This document shows, in pieces, positions 15,697 through 22,247 of a stretch of DNA of 40,318 nucleotides; the first letter of the stretch is position 1; each line of letters begins with the position of its first letter. This stretch comes from a virus. A program made the translations under genes and the position numbers. Below the pieces are notes generated by a model that saw only the letters and a program-made list of their open reading frames with translations, was not told the DNA's origin and searched no databases. Location: the IMG/VR virus record IMGVR_UViG_3300009545_000040, positions 1 to 40,318 of that record, one strand, 5' to 3'.

Positions 15697-15806
15697 TACA
15701 TCCTCCGTTGAAATTGAACCCCACCGACCGGATCGCTACTCCGGCTGTCGCTCAACGCCGCATATGCTCTGCGAAATGCGGGCAGGGCAGTGGGGGTGAA
15801 AAAGGA

Positions 15807-16076
15807 TCACGGCAATACCGCTTTGACCAATCCGGCGCCATTGCAGTTGGCGCACTCGCTGGCGTATTTGCGAACGATGGCGAGAAGGTCAGGAGCCGCA
15901 GCGATCAGGCGCGCGTTGGCTGCTTCGACCTCGGCCGTTTCGGGGCCACCATTGCCGGAGCATTCAGCAATAATGAACGGGTAATTCTGCTCGCCCGCGC
16001 CGTCGCAAATAACCGTTGTCGGCGCATGACAAGACCACGGCCTTGTGATCCACGGGCAGGGAGAATGCGCGCTCAC
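15807..16076 (-). CDS. Small phage protein with ANARLIAAAPDLL motif
   Basis: 89 residues from GTG 16076 in a GTGA overlap with the upstream gene. The sequence PWSCHAPTTVICDG, FIIAECSGNGGPE, EAANARLIAAAPDLL and CANCNGAG follows a pattern very common in small accessory proteins of proteobacterial phages: a mixed β part, then the helix ANARLIAAAPxLL. The C-terminal CANCNGAG resembles half a DnaJ-type zinc finger. Function not known in the family. Upstream part of the leftward operon. Confidence 0.72.
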   Translation of the reverse strand: MSAHSPCPWITRPWSCHAPTTVICDGAGEQNYPFIIAECSGNGGPETAEVEAANARLIAAAPDLLAIVRKYASECANCNGAGLVKAVLP

Positions 16077-16408
16077 TTGTGCGCCCTCCGCTTGACCTTG
16101 CACCGAACGCGCTTGCGGGGCTTGGTGCGGGACGCGACCATTGGTTTGACGCGCGCGTGACGGCGACCACCGTTCGGTTTGGCAGGAGCTTCACCGGACA
16201 GTCCACCGGTGCCGCGCATGGCCTGCCGGATCGCTGCGGCGATGCTCATGGTGCGGTTCGGCAGCGGAGCCTTGGGAGCGGGCTGTGAGCCGTTCTGCGA
16301 GGCCGACTGCGGCTCGACAGGATTCGCCTGCTGCTGCAGGGATGGCGCGACGGCGAAGCCCATCGAACCGAGAAGCGCGGCGACGATTGCGAGAGATGCC
16401 TTTCTCAC
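16073..16408 (-). CDS. Secreted, very basic small protein
   Basis: 111 residues from GTG 16408 (GTGA overlap). Signal peptide MRKASLAIVAALLGSMGFAVA with probable cleavage after Ala-Val-Ala, then a Pro/Gln/Ser-rich linker and a C-terminus rich in Arg and Lys (KPRKRVRCKVKRRAHK). Without a lipobox it would be released into the periplasm. No family recognised. Confidence 0.6.
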   Translation of the reverse strand: MRKASLAIVAALLGSMGFAVAPSLQQQANPVEPQSASQNGSQPAPKAPLPNRTMSIAAAIRQAMRGTGGLSGEAPAKPNGGRRHARVKPMVASRTKPRKRVRCKVKRRAHK

Positions 16409-16560
16409 AGGATCACCTGCGAGGCGATTTCCGCGTCAGCGATCAGGCACACGGCCGTGATCAGGAAGGTCAGGAACGCAGCCAGCAGGAACGGCCAGCG
16501 GACCGTGGCGCCGGGTTCCAGGCGCGGCCAGTGGAAGCCGTAGTCGTCGTAGGCGCTCAT
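16405..16560 (-). CDS. Small single-span membrane protein
   Basis: 51 codons between overlaps with the genes on both sides (ATGA at 16557-16560 and GTGA at 16405-16408). It reads MSAYDDYGFHWPRLEPGA, then a hydrophobic span WPFLLAAFLTFLITAVCLIA and a short tail ending VIL. The double overlap supports real translation. A membrane role at early times is likely, unknown otherwise. Confidence 0.62.
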   Translation of the reverse strand: MSAYDDYGFHWPRLEPGATVRWPFLLAAFLTFLITAVCLIADAEIASQVIL

Positions 16561-16892
16561 GCCACGCGCTCGCACGGCACGAAAGCGGCGAAGCGGTCGC
16601 CGACCTGCGCGTTGCCGAGCCAGCCGAGCAGATCGGCATCGTCGGCGTTCGCCTCGCGCATCTGCGCGGCGGTGAACAGCGCGCCGTCCACGCGGAACCA
16701 GATCGCGTTCGCGTTGCGCGCGTCCGCCGCGGCCTGAGCTTCGGCCAGCGTGGCGAACGTCTGTGACGGGTCAGTCTCGGAAGTTCGGTGCGATCCGAGG
16801 ATCGCGAAGCGCTCGCCTTTGCGGGCCAGGCGGAACTTCAGTCCGTGGTAGACCGGGGCCCAGATGCCGCAGTCGTAGTTCGTCGGTGCCAT
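16557..16892 (-). CDS. First gene of the leftward operon, unknown function
   Basis: 111 residues. Start ATG 16892 has GGAGGG at a good distance, about 28 nt after the predicted pL start. It reads GIWAPVYHGLKFRLARKGERFAILG, TFATLAEAQAAADARNANAIWF and DADLLGWLGNAQVGDRFAAF. The middle resembles the small β-α element of phage proteins that describe a measured value per residue range; no function is known to me. In lambda this is the place of the antiterminator N, but I see no arginine-rich N-like motif. Confidence 0.65.
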   Translation of the reverse strand: MAPTNYDCGIWAPVYHGLKFRLARKGERFAILGSHRTSETDPSQTFATLAEAQAAADARNANAIWFRVDGALFTAAQMREANADDADLLGWLGNAQVGDRFAAFVPCERVA

Positions 16893-16927
16893 GTTCCCTC
16901 CATCGCTCGGGTGAGCGAGTGGAGGCG

Positions 16928-16967
16928 AGTAAACACCATGTTTAGCTTGTTGTCAACAGAATGTTTA
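16928..16967 (-). promoter_or_regulatory. Leftward early promoter pL with two operators
   Basis: Minus-strand -35 TTGACA (16951-16956) and -10 TTTACT (16928-16933) with a 17-bp spacer; start near 16920. Operators TAAACACCATGTTTA (16930-16944) and TCAACAGAATGTTTA (16953-16967) cover the -10 and -35 boxes. Their centres are 23 bp apart, as in the rightward region. The block is the mirror image of 18294-18332 with 35 of 39 identical bases. Bound repressor or Cro would shut the leftward operon. Seen in sequence; binding is inferred. Confidence 0.8.
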
Positions 16968-17104
16968 AGACGAGATAAATTGCAGGCGTGACGGATCGTC
17001 CCTTCGCTTACACGAAAGTCAGAGATGTCCTACAGATTCGGCGCGGCCCCGAGCGGAGAATGCTCGTGCGCCACCAAGCCCGCTAAGTGCAGGCAAAGGA
17101 TTGC

Positions 17105-17623
17105 TCAGCTGGGTGGCGTCCCGCACTCGCCGTAAGCGTTGACCGTAAGGTTATACATGCCATGACCGCTGGAGTCGTCGTCAGTTTCAACGACAGCCAA
17201 TTTGTCGACGACGATGAATTTCTTGAAGCCAATATATCCGCCCATTTTGTTCTTGGCATTTACTTCGCCGCAGGTCATTCGAGCACTGTGCTGGACGTTT
17301 CGAAACTTTGCGGAATCGGCGTCAAATAGGCGTTCGCGGAGGACTGCCAAAGCTGCGGCTTCGTCGGCTTTATCGCGTTCGGCGATCTGCGCCAGCTCCT
17401 CTGTATCCGTGGCGCGCTCGGCGGCCTGGTGCGCAGCGACCATAGCCGCGGCGTCGCGCTTCACCTGTGCATCCCTCTCGCGTTCAATTTGCGCAGCGGC
17501 GGCGGCGGAAGCAGCATCATTCGCAGCGCGTTCAGCGGCTATCTGCTGTTGTGATTTTCCGCATCCTGTCAGCGCGATCAACGCTATGGCCGATATTGCT
17601 GCGAGTTTTGTTCCAGTACGCAT
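17105..17623 (-). CDS. Prophage lipoprotein with coiled coil, next to the repressor
   Basis: 172 residues from ATG 17623; an in-frame ATG 18 codons earlier lacks a signal-type start. Signal MRTGTKLAAISAIALIALTGC with lipobox LTGC, then an Ala/Glu/Arg-rich coiled coil (residues ~25-90) and a C-terminal domain DADSAKFRNVQHS, CGEVNAKNKMGGYIGFKKFIV. That last pattern (DPxSAxFRN ... CGxVNxKNxxGGYxGFxxF) belongs to a small periplasmic domain common in bacteria and prophages. It is transcribed like the repressor and probably expressed in the lysogen, so it may be a lysogenic-conversion or superinfection-exclusion factor (inference). A TTGACA lies at 17679-17684 on the minus strand, without a clear -10. 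Confidence 0.72.
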   Translation of the reverse strand: MRTGTKLAAISAIALIALTGCGKSQQQIAAERAANDAASAAAAAQIERERDAQVKRDAAAMVAAHQAAERATDTEELAQIAERDKADEAAALAVLRERLFDADSAKFRNVQHSARMTCGEVNAKNKMGGYIGFKKFIVVDKLAVVETDDDSSGHGMYNLTVNAYGECGTPPS

Positions 17624-17708
17624 TACAACCTCAGGATTTTCAGCGCGTCTCATCCTGTGATCCAGGCCCACGCTCAACTGTCAAATCAATTGCAGAGGAG
17701 CGGGGGAA

Positions 17709-18257
17709 TCATGAATGCTTTCGAGATCGCGGTTGATGCTTTGATTTTGCGCCGCCTGCGCGAGGCGCGGATAGCTGGCCGGCGTTCTCAGCCTTACTCC
17801 CAGCTCCGTCAAGAATGCGAAGAGCATGTGCGGCAAACTCGTGTTTTTGCCAAACCTCATCCTCATCAGTCGTCCTTGCTCGATAGCCTGCGGCCACCGC
17901 CAGCGCTTCGTCTCGTCTATTCTCGGCCAGCCACTGAAAGTGAGCCGACAGAAACGTCCGAAGTACAAAGACGTCTCCTGCGAGCCCAACTACCTTAGGG
18001 TCGTCGACCGCGACAACCTTGGGGCCGTCAGGGAACGGCGTTGCATCTTTCTTGCCGAGCAGGTAGTCCGCCGAGATGCCAGTGACCGCCGGAAGTATTT
18101 CCAGCGCGGATCTGGGCCAGCCCTTGTCGCGCTTCCACCAATTGTAGAGCGTGGCCTGGCTCTTCAGACCGCATAGGCGCGCAAGCTCGGCCTCAGACGC
18201 GATCTTGCATTCCGCCAAGATCAACTCAATGACCGCGTGTTTGTCTCTATAAACCAT
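17709..18257 (-). CDS. CI-like repressor without peptidase domain
   Basis: 182 residues from ATG 18257. An N-terminal helix-turn-helix covers about residues 6-60: HAVIELILAECKIASEAELARLCGLKSQATLYNWWKR is typical of phage CI-type repressors (recognition helix QATLYNWWKR) and GISADYLLG closes the XRE-like domain. The usual S24/LexA peptidase part with its Ser-Lys dyad is absent; the rest (VVGLAGDVFVLRTFLSAH, RDEALAVAAGYRART) looks like a helical dimerisation region and a basic tail. An operator-like site (18250-18264) overlaps its start codon, which suggests autoregulation. It should hold pL and pR off in the lysogen. Likely mRNA start is at or next to the ATG (CAATAT box seven bases before). 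Confidence 0.85.
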   Translation of the reverse strand: MVYRDKHAVIELILAECKIASEAELARLCGLKSQATLYNWWKRDKGWPRSALEILPAVTGISADYLLGKKDATPFPDGPKVVAVDDPKVVGLAGDVFVLRTFLSAHFQWLAENRRDEALAVAAGYRARTTDEDEVWQKHEFAAHALRILDGAGSKAENAGQLSAPRAGGAKSKHQPRSRKHS

Positions 18258-18333
18258 CTGTTGATATTGCCAGCAGTGCAATTCAGCGGCATCAAAACAT
18301 TCTGTTGACAACAATCTAAACATGGCGTTTAAT
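18250..18333 (+). promoter_or_regulatory. Right operator region with pR and divergent repressor promoter
   Basis: Rightward pR: -35 TTGACA (18305-18310), 17-bp spacer, -10 TTTAAT (18328-18333). Operators: TAAACATGGCGTTTA (18317-18331, over -10), AAAACATTCTGTTGA (18294-18308, over -35) and TAAACCATCTGTTGA (18250-18264, over the repressor start codon). All share (T/A)AAAC-N5-GTT(T/G)A. A minus-strand CAATAT box (18264-18269) fits a repressor promoter whose start would coincide with the repressor ATG; its -35 is weak, as for promoters activated by repressor. Arrangement matches lambda OR1-OR3. Confidence 0.8.
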
Positions 18334-18340
18334 CCGCGCC

Positions 18341-18568
18341 ATGACCAAGCCGACTCAGCAAAAGCTTCGCCTGCTCAAGGCCATCGAACTTCTCGACGGT
18401 GCATCGAATCTCGCTCGCGCCGCGAACGTCTCCCCTCAGGTCATCAACAACGCAGTGCGCCGCGGCAGTGTGTCGCCCGAGCTTGCGCTTGCGATCGAAT
18501 TGGCGACGAAGGGCGAGGTCACGAAAGAAAGCCTCGTTTGGGGCGACGAAAAGAGAAAAGCTGCATAG
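18341..18568 (+). CDS. cro: Cro-like repressor
   Basis: 75 residues. LLKAIELLDGASNLARAANVSPQVINNAVRRGSVSPELALAIELATKGEVTKESLVW is a Cro/YdaS-type helix-turn-helix, with recognition helix PQVINNAVRRG and the usual C-terminal short strand. It is the first gene right of pR, transcribed divergently from the repressor, so it is the lytic antagonist. ATG 18341 is 8 nt after the -10 box and has no Shine-Dalgarno, so the mRNA appears leaderless. Confidence 0.88.
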   Translation: MTKPTQQKLRLLKAIELLDGASNLARAANVSPQVINNAVRRGSVSPELALAIELATKGEVTKESLVWGDEKRKAA

Positions 18569-18601
18569 GTTCATGGCGTAAAAAATTTTGCGCCGGAGAG
18601 G

Positions 18602-18642
18602 TTGTCCGACGCTGTACGACAACATCGGAGCACGTCGGACAA
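18602..18642 (+). promoter_or_regulatory. Long inverted repeat over the start of the CII-like gene
   Basis: Perfect 9-bp arms TTGTCCGAC (18602-18610) and GTCGGACAA (18634-18642), 23 nt apart. The last A of the second arm is the A of the ATG of the CII-like gene, and its GGAG lies in the loop. It could be an mRNA hairpin that hides the start codon or a DNA-binding site. A second small palindrome, GGCG-N12-CGCC, lies just before (18574-18593). Confidence 0.55.
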
Positions 18643-19043
18643 TGACTTCCCCACAGCTTCCTTTGATCGTTGAGGACTACAACGAAGCGATCCGTGCGAC
18701 CGTTGTCGCGATCGGCGGCTTCAAGAGGGTAGGCGCCACGCTTAAGCCGGAGCTTCCGGCAGACCAAGCGGGCCGCTGGCTGAGCGATTGCTGCAATCCC
18801 GATCGGCGTGATGTCCTTCCTCCGGAGCAGCTTGGCCTCATTCGCAGGATGGCACGGGAAGCGAATGTGCATGTCCTGGCTGCATTCGAGGCGCGCGACG
18901 CAGGTTACAGCGACCCGCAGCCGCTCGATTTCGACAAGGCCGCCACCGACCTCGAAATGGAATTCGTCGGCGCGGTCGATCGCCTCGAGGCGATGACGAA
19001 TCGGATCTCCGAACTCCGCGCACGCGCCCGCAAGCGCGCCTGA
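18642..19043 (+). CDS. CII-like regulatory protein
   Basis: 133 residues from ATG 18642 rather than a longer start that would lie in the repeat. It reads YNEAIRATVVAIGGFKRVGATLKPEL, AGRWLSDCCNPDRRDVLPPEQLGLIRRMAREANVHVLAAFEARDAGY, which has the layout of the phage regulatory CII (CP76-like) proteins: helix-turn-helix, then helical dimerisation part. The family activates lysogeny promoters or regulates early transcription. It is second in the rightward operon, as CII in lambda. No own promoter site could be assigned to it. Confidence 0.68.
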   Translation: MTSPQLPLIVEDYNEAIRATVVAIGGFKRVGATLKPELPADQAGRWLSDCCNPDRRDVLPPEQLGLIRRMAREANVHVLAAFEARDAGYSDPQPLDFDKAATDLEMEFVGAVDRLEAMTNRISELRARARKRA

Positions 19044-19067
19044 GCCGCAGGCAGGGGAGTATCAACT

Positions 19068-19259
19068 GTGACCTTCCGACAAGGCGGCATCATGCGCTCC
19101 ATGAGCGACGCCGAGCGCCACGCGCAGCTTGACCGCGTGCGCAACGCCATCTCGATCACCGAGCGCCAGGCAACGCAACAGGAATTGGCTGAGGCGGCTG
19201 CAGTTCTGGCCAGTGCGCCTGGCACGCGGCAGCCGGAACTCGAGTTGAAGGCGAAATAG
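19068..19259 (+). CDS. Small hypothetical protein
   Basis: 63 residues from GTG 19068 with GGGGAG upstream at a good distance (an internal ATG 19092 is possible). Helical and charged: SDAERHAQLDRVRNAISI and ATQQELAEAAAVLAS. No family recognised. It lies between the CII-like and the replication protein genes. Confidence 0.55.
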   Translation: MTFRQGGIMRSMSDAERHAQLDRVRNAISITERQATQQELAEAAAVLASAPGTRQPELELKAK

Positions 19260-19263
19260 ACCA

Positions 19264-20226
19264 GTGTCGAGGATACGCACGATCAAGCCAGAGATGGCCA
19301 AGCACGAAGGTCTGTACGACCTCGAATTGGAAACCGGTCTTCCGATCCGCTTTGCCTGGGCATTGTTTCCGACCGCGTGCGATCGCGAAGGTCGATTCCA
19401 GTGGCGCCCGCGGACCCTTAAGGCTGACGTTCTTCCGCACGACCCCGTCGACTTTTCACGCGTGCTCCACGCGTGGCTGACGCGTGGATTCATCGTCAAG
19501 TATCGCGTCGGGAACGAGTGGTTTGGATGGGTCCCAACCTTCCGCAAGCACCAGGTCGTCAATACCCGTGAAACGGCGTCAGTCATGCCCGGATTGGATG
19601 ACGCTGACGAAGTAGAAGACTTTCGCAATCAATCAGTTCCCAACGCGTCAGCCACGCGTGAACCACGCGATGACGACGCGTCAGCCACGCGTGCAGTGCA
19701 TGCACGTGGGGAAGGGAAGGGAAGGGAAGGGGAAAGGAATGGAACGGAAGGAGAAGAGCAATCCTCACTTCGTTCGGATTCGTCATCTGGCGATGACCCG
19801 AAAAGGCAGCCATCTGCAAAACCAGCTCTTGAGTTAACCGCACCGGCTGACCTGACCGAGCGGAAGGCTGAAAGGCTCCGTCAGGTAACCGACGACGCGA
19901 TCGCCGCGTTCAACGCGCGCCTAGGGAAGCCCAACGGTCTCCTGTCCGCCGTGCACGCGACCGTCGGGCGCGAGAAGCGCCAGGCGCAGGTCAAGCGGTG
20001 CTCGCGCGTTGCCCGGCAAATCTGCGAGCAGCAATTCGGCTCGACGCTGATCACCCGACAGTTCTGGGACGCCTACTTCGCAGAGGTCGACAAGGATCCG
20101 TTCAAGTCCGGCCGGCAGCAACCCGGCCGCGGTCACGAGAACTGGTCCCCGAGTTTCGAATACCTCACGCGTGAAGAGGTCGTACTCGCCGTGTTCGACA
20201 AGGCGACATCGGAGGCAGCCGCCTGA
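19264..20226 (+). CDS. Replication initiation protein (O-like, replisome organiser)
   Basis: 320 residues. The N-terminal ~105 residues (RIRTIKPEMAKHEGLYDLE, FAWALFPTACDREGRF, ADVLPHDPVDFSRVLHAWL, FGWVPTFRKHQVVNTRE) form the winged-helix part known from phage replication proteins, with an unusually strong resemblance to the 'R-I-R-T-I-K-P-E' group. A flexible acidic linker (about 120-185) overlies the candidate origin. The C-terminal part (NARLGKPNGLL, YFAEVDKDPFKSG) resembles DnaT/DUF-type helicase-loading tails. It should bind the origin and load the DnaB-type helicase encoded next (1-bp overlap region). Early, rightward. Confidence 0.82.
   Translation: MSRIRTIKPEMAKHEGLYDLELETGLPIRFAWALFPTACDREGRFQWRPRTLKADVLPHDPVDFSRVLHAWLTRGFIVKYRVGNEWFGWVPTFRKHQVVNTRETASVMPGLDDADEVEDFRNQSVPNASATREPRDDDASATRAVHARGEGKGREGERNGTEGEEQSSLRSDSSSGDDPKRQPSAKPALELTAPADLTERKAERLRQVTDDAIAAFNARLGKPNGLLSAVHATVGREKRQAQVKRCSRVARQICEQQFGSTLITRQFWDAYFAEVDKDPFKSGRQQPGRGHENWSPSFEYLTREEVVLAVFDKATSEAAA
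19468..19732 (+). other. Candidate phage replication origin inside the O-like gene
   Basis: Three exact copies of an 18-bp element: CACGCGTGGCTGACGCGT (19468-19485, inverted) and its reverse complement ACGCGTCAGCCACGCGTG at 19643-19660 and 19676-19693. A run of five G tracts separated by AA (19708-19732) follows at once. In lambda, origin iterons lie in the middle of the O gene followed by an asymmetric purine stretch; this layout is the same. The last two copies are 33 bp apart, near three helical turns. Confidence 0.68.
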
Positions 20227-21650
20227 TGGACGGCAAACGCTCCAGCCGCATCGAAGCTTTGCGTCAGCCGCCGTTCTCCCTCGAGTCAGAGCAGGCCGTG
20301 CTCGGCGGACTGATGCTCAACGAAGCCGCGCTCGCGAAGGTCTCCGACTGGCTGACCGAGGAGGATTTCTTCCGCAAGGATCATCGCCTGATCTACAAGG
20401 CGATCCTCGAACTGGCAGGGCAGGGCAAGCCCTACGATTCCGTGACGCTCGGCGAATGGTTCGAGGCGAACGGCATCGCGGATCTGGTCGACGGATCGAA
20501 CTATATCCTGAGGCTGGCGAACAACACGCCGAGCGCAGCGAACATCGTCGCCTACGCAGAGATCGTGCAGCACAAGTCGCGCCTGCGCCAGCTGATCGAC
20601 GCTGGTACAGAGATCGCTGGCCAGGCCTTCGATCCGAAGGCAGATGCGTCACTGATCGCCTCGCAGGCGACGAACAAGCTTGCGGCCATGACCACGTCGG
20701 CGCGCGCCGGCGGCCACCGGTCGATCAAAGGCAGCGTCGGTTCCTGGTACGCGCGCCTGCACGAGCGCTTCGAGCGGCGCGAGGAATACAGCGGCCTGCT
20801 CACGCCCTGGGAGAAGCTCAACGACCTTACGCTCGGCCTGCAGGCGGGCGACCTGATCATCATCGCCGGCCGCTCGAATATGGGCAAGTCGGTCGCCGGA
20901 TTTCAAATCGCCACGCACAGTGCGCTGGCCGGCTATCACACCGCACTGCAATCGCTCGAGATGCGCGACGAAGCCTTCGTGCAGCGATCGGTCGCGGCGA
21001 TAGCGAAAATATCGCACCGCTCGCTGCGCCGACCGACCGATATCGACGAATCCGAATGGCCGAAGATTTCCGAGACGATGACGCGTCTCGCCGCGGCGCC
21101 GCTGGCCATCGACGACCAGGCCGGCCTGACGGTCAACCAAGTCTGCGCGCGCCTCAAGCGGCAGCACCTTCGGTCATCGCTGAAGCTCGCCGTGGTGGAT
21201 CACCTGCACGCCATACGTCGGCCGGGACGTGACCCGGTAAACGAGATCGCCGACGTCGCGCAGCAGCTGAAGAACACCGCGAAGGAACTGAACGTTCCTA
21301 TCGTGCTGTTGTGCCAGATGAATCGCAGTTCGCACGGCCGCGCCGATCACCGCCCGACGATGGCCGACCTGCGCGGATCCGGATCGATCGAAGAAATTGG
21401 CGACGTGATTTTCTTCCTCCATCGCGAGGACTACTACGACAAAACCACGCACATGAAGGGCGTCGTCGAGATGATCGTCGGCAAGGGCCGTGACATGCCG
21501 ACGGGCGACACGATCTACCTGGCGAACCGCTTCGACCAGATGCGCCTCGACGAGTGGGACGGTCCGCTGCCGACAAAGCACGAAGCGAAAGAATCAAAAC
21601 CGGCTGGCTTCAAGAAGCAGCCGAAGCCCGACCCGAGGAGTCCAGAGTGA
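20226..21650 (+). CDS. dnaB: DnaB-type replicative helicase
   Basis: 474 residues. N-terminal domain (LESEQAVLGGLMLNE, DFFRKDHRLIYKAI, DSVTLGEWFE), linker, then the RecA-like motor: Walker A GRSNMGKSVAGFQIA, Walker B LKLAVVDHLHAI, and DLRGSGSIEEIGDVIFFLHRED, with the DnaB pattern (Q/M)-(M-N-R-S-S) in place of the usual LSQLNR. The hexamer unwinds the fork with ATP. In host DnaB Walker A is GRPSMGKT; Ser for Pro and Ser for Thr are small changes. Its own helicase removes the need for lambda P. It begins in the last codons of the O-like gene. Confidence 0.93.
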   Translation: MDGKRSSRIEALRQPPFSLESEQAVLGGLMLNEAALAKVSDWLTEEDFFRKDHRLIYKAILELAGQGKPYDSVTLGEWFEANGIADLVDGSNYILRLANNTPSAANIVAYAEIVQHKSRLRQLIDAGTEIAGQAFDPKADASLIASQATNKLAAMTTSARAGGHRSIKGSVGSWYARLHERFERREEYSGLLTPWEKLNDLTLGLQAGDLIIIAGRSNMGKSVAGFQIATHSALAGYHTALQSLEMRDEAFVQRSVAAIAKISHRSLRRPTDIDESEWPKISETMTRLAAAPLAIDDQAGLTVNQVCARLKRQHLRSSLKLAVVDHLHAIRRPGRDPVNEIADVAQQLKNTAKELNVPIVLLCQMNRSSHGRADHRPTMADLRGSGSIEEIGDVIFFLHREDYYDKTTHMKGVVEMIVGKGRDMPTGDTIYLANRFDQMRLDEWDGPLPTKHEAKESKPAGFKKQPKPDPRSPE

Positions 21651-21901
21651 GTAAACGCAAACCCAAACGTCCCATCGTGCGCGGCCTCGGCGCAGCGCGC
21701 ATGAGCCATCTGCGAAAAGTCCTGCGCACACGCCGCGCTGAAGCCGCGAAGAACTTCATCGAGCACGCGCTGACCGCGATTCGTGGTGATGCCGCGTTCG
21801 GCGCACCGAAAGACCACTGGACCAGCCTGCCGATCATCCAGTCCGCACGCAGACGCTATCTGTCGGCTCTGGCGTCTGACCTCTATCAGGTCGCTGCGTG
21901 A
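21647..21901 (+). CDS. Hypothetical phage protein
   Basis: 84 residues from GTG 21647 (GTGA overlap with the helicase stop). Basic, helical: RMSHLRKVLRTRRAEAAKNFIEHAL and SARRRYLSALASDLYQVAA. No family recognised. Its stop overlaps the start of the next gene in a TGATG arrangement. Confidence 0.6.
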   Translation: MSKRKPKRPIVRGLGAARMSHLRKVLRTRRAEAAKNFIEHALTAIRGDAAFGAPKDHWTSLPIIQSARRRYLSALASDLYQVAA

Positions 21902-22176
21902 TGGCCACGTTTCGCCCCGGCCAGCGTGTGCGAATCGTCCGAGCCGGCCCGATCTGCGCGCGACTTGTCGGCACGGAGGCAACCGTTGTCGAGCCGCTCG
22001 ATTGCATCGAAGGCGGCGAACGGATGATCGCTCTGATTCGGCCCGATGCGTAGCCGGGAACGCTCGCACGAGCGCCCGAGGGTTACATCGAACCGCTCTA
22101 TGACGGCCACCAGACCGTCAGCTGGGACGCCCTGAAAGACCTCTGGCAGCCGACACCGGAGGCCGAGACCGCGTAA
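21901..22176 (+). pseudogene. Phage protein gene with an in-frame amber codon
   Basis: From ATG 21901 the frame gives MATFRPGQRVRIVRAGP to codon 50, then TAG at 22051-22053, and stays open for 40 more codons (PGTLARAPEGYIEPLYDGHQ, then SWDALKDLWQP) to TAA at 22174-22176. Both halves belong to one family of small phage proteins: an N-terminal KOW-like strand with FxPGQRVRIV and a C-terminal YIEPLYDG(H/N)xxxSW. A single C-to-T change (CAG to TAG) would explain it. Either an inactive gene, a readthrough gene or a local sequence error. Confidence 0.75.
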
Positions 22177-22247
22177 ACGGCAAAACATGCCAACTTGCGC
22201 AATTTAGCAAACTGAACTGAATGCTTGACTCACACGGGAGAAAACAG

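Noticed and set aside
16991-17104. Terminator at the end of the repressor-lipoprotein transcript
   Set aside because: GC-rich stretches are present but no stem followed by a T run in the minus direction.
20171-21232. 353-codon plus-strand frame over the helicase gene
   Set aside because: Frame-shifted shadow of the DnaB-type gene, Arg-rich, without domain.
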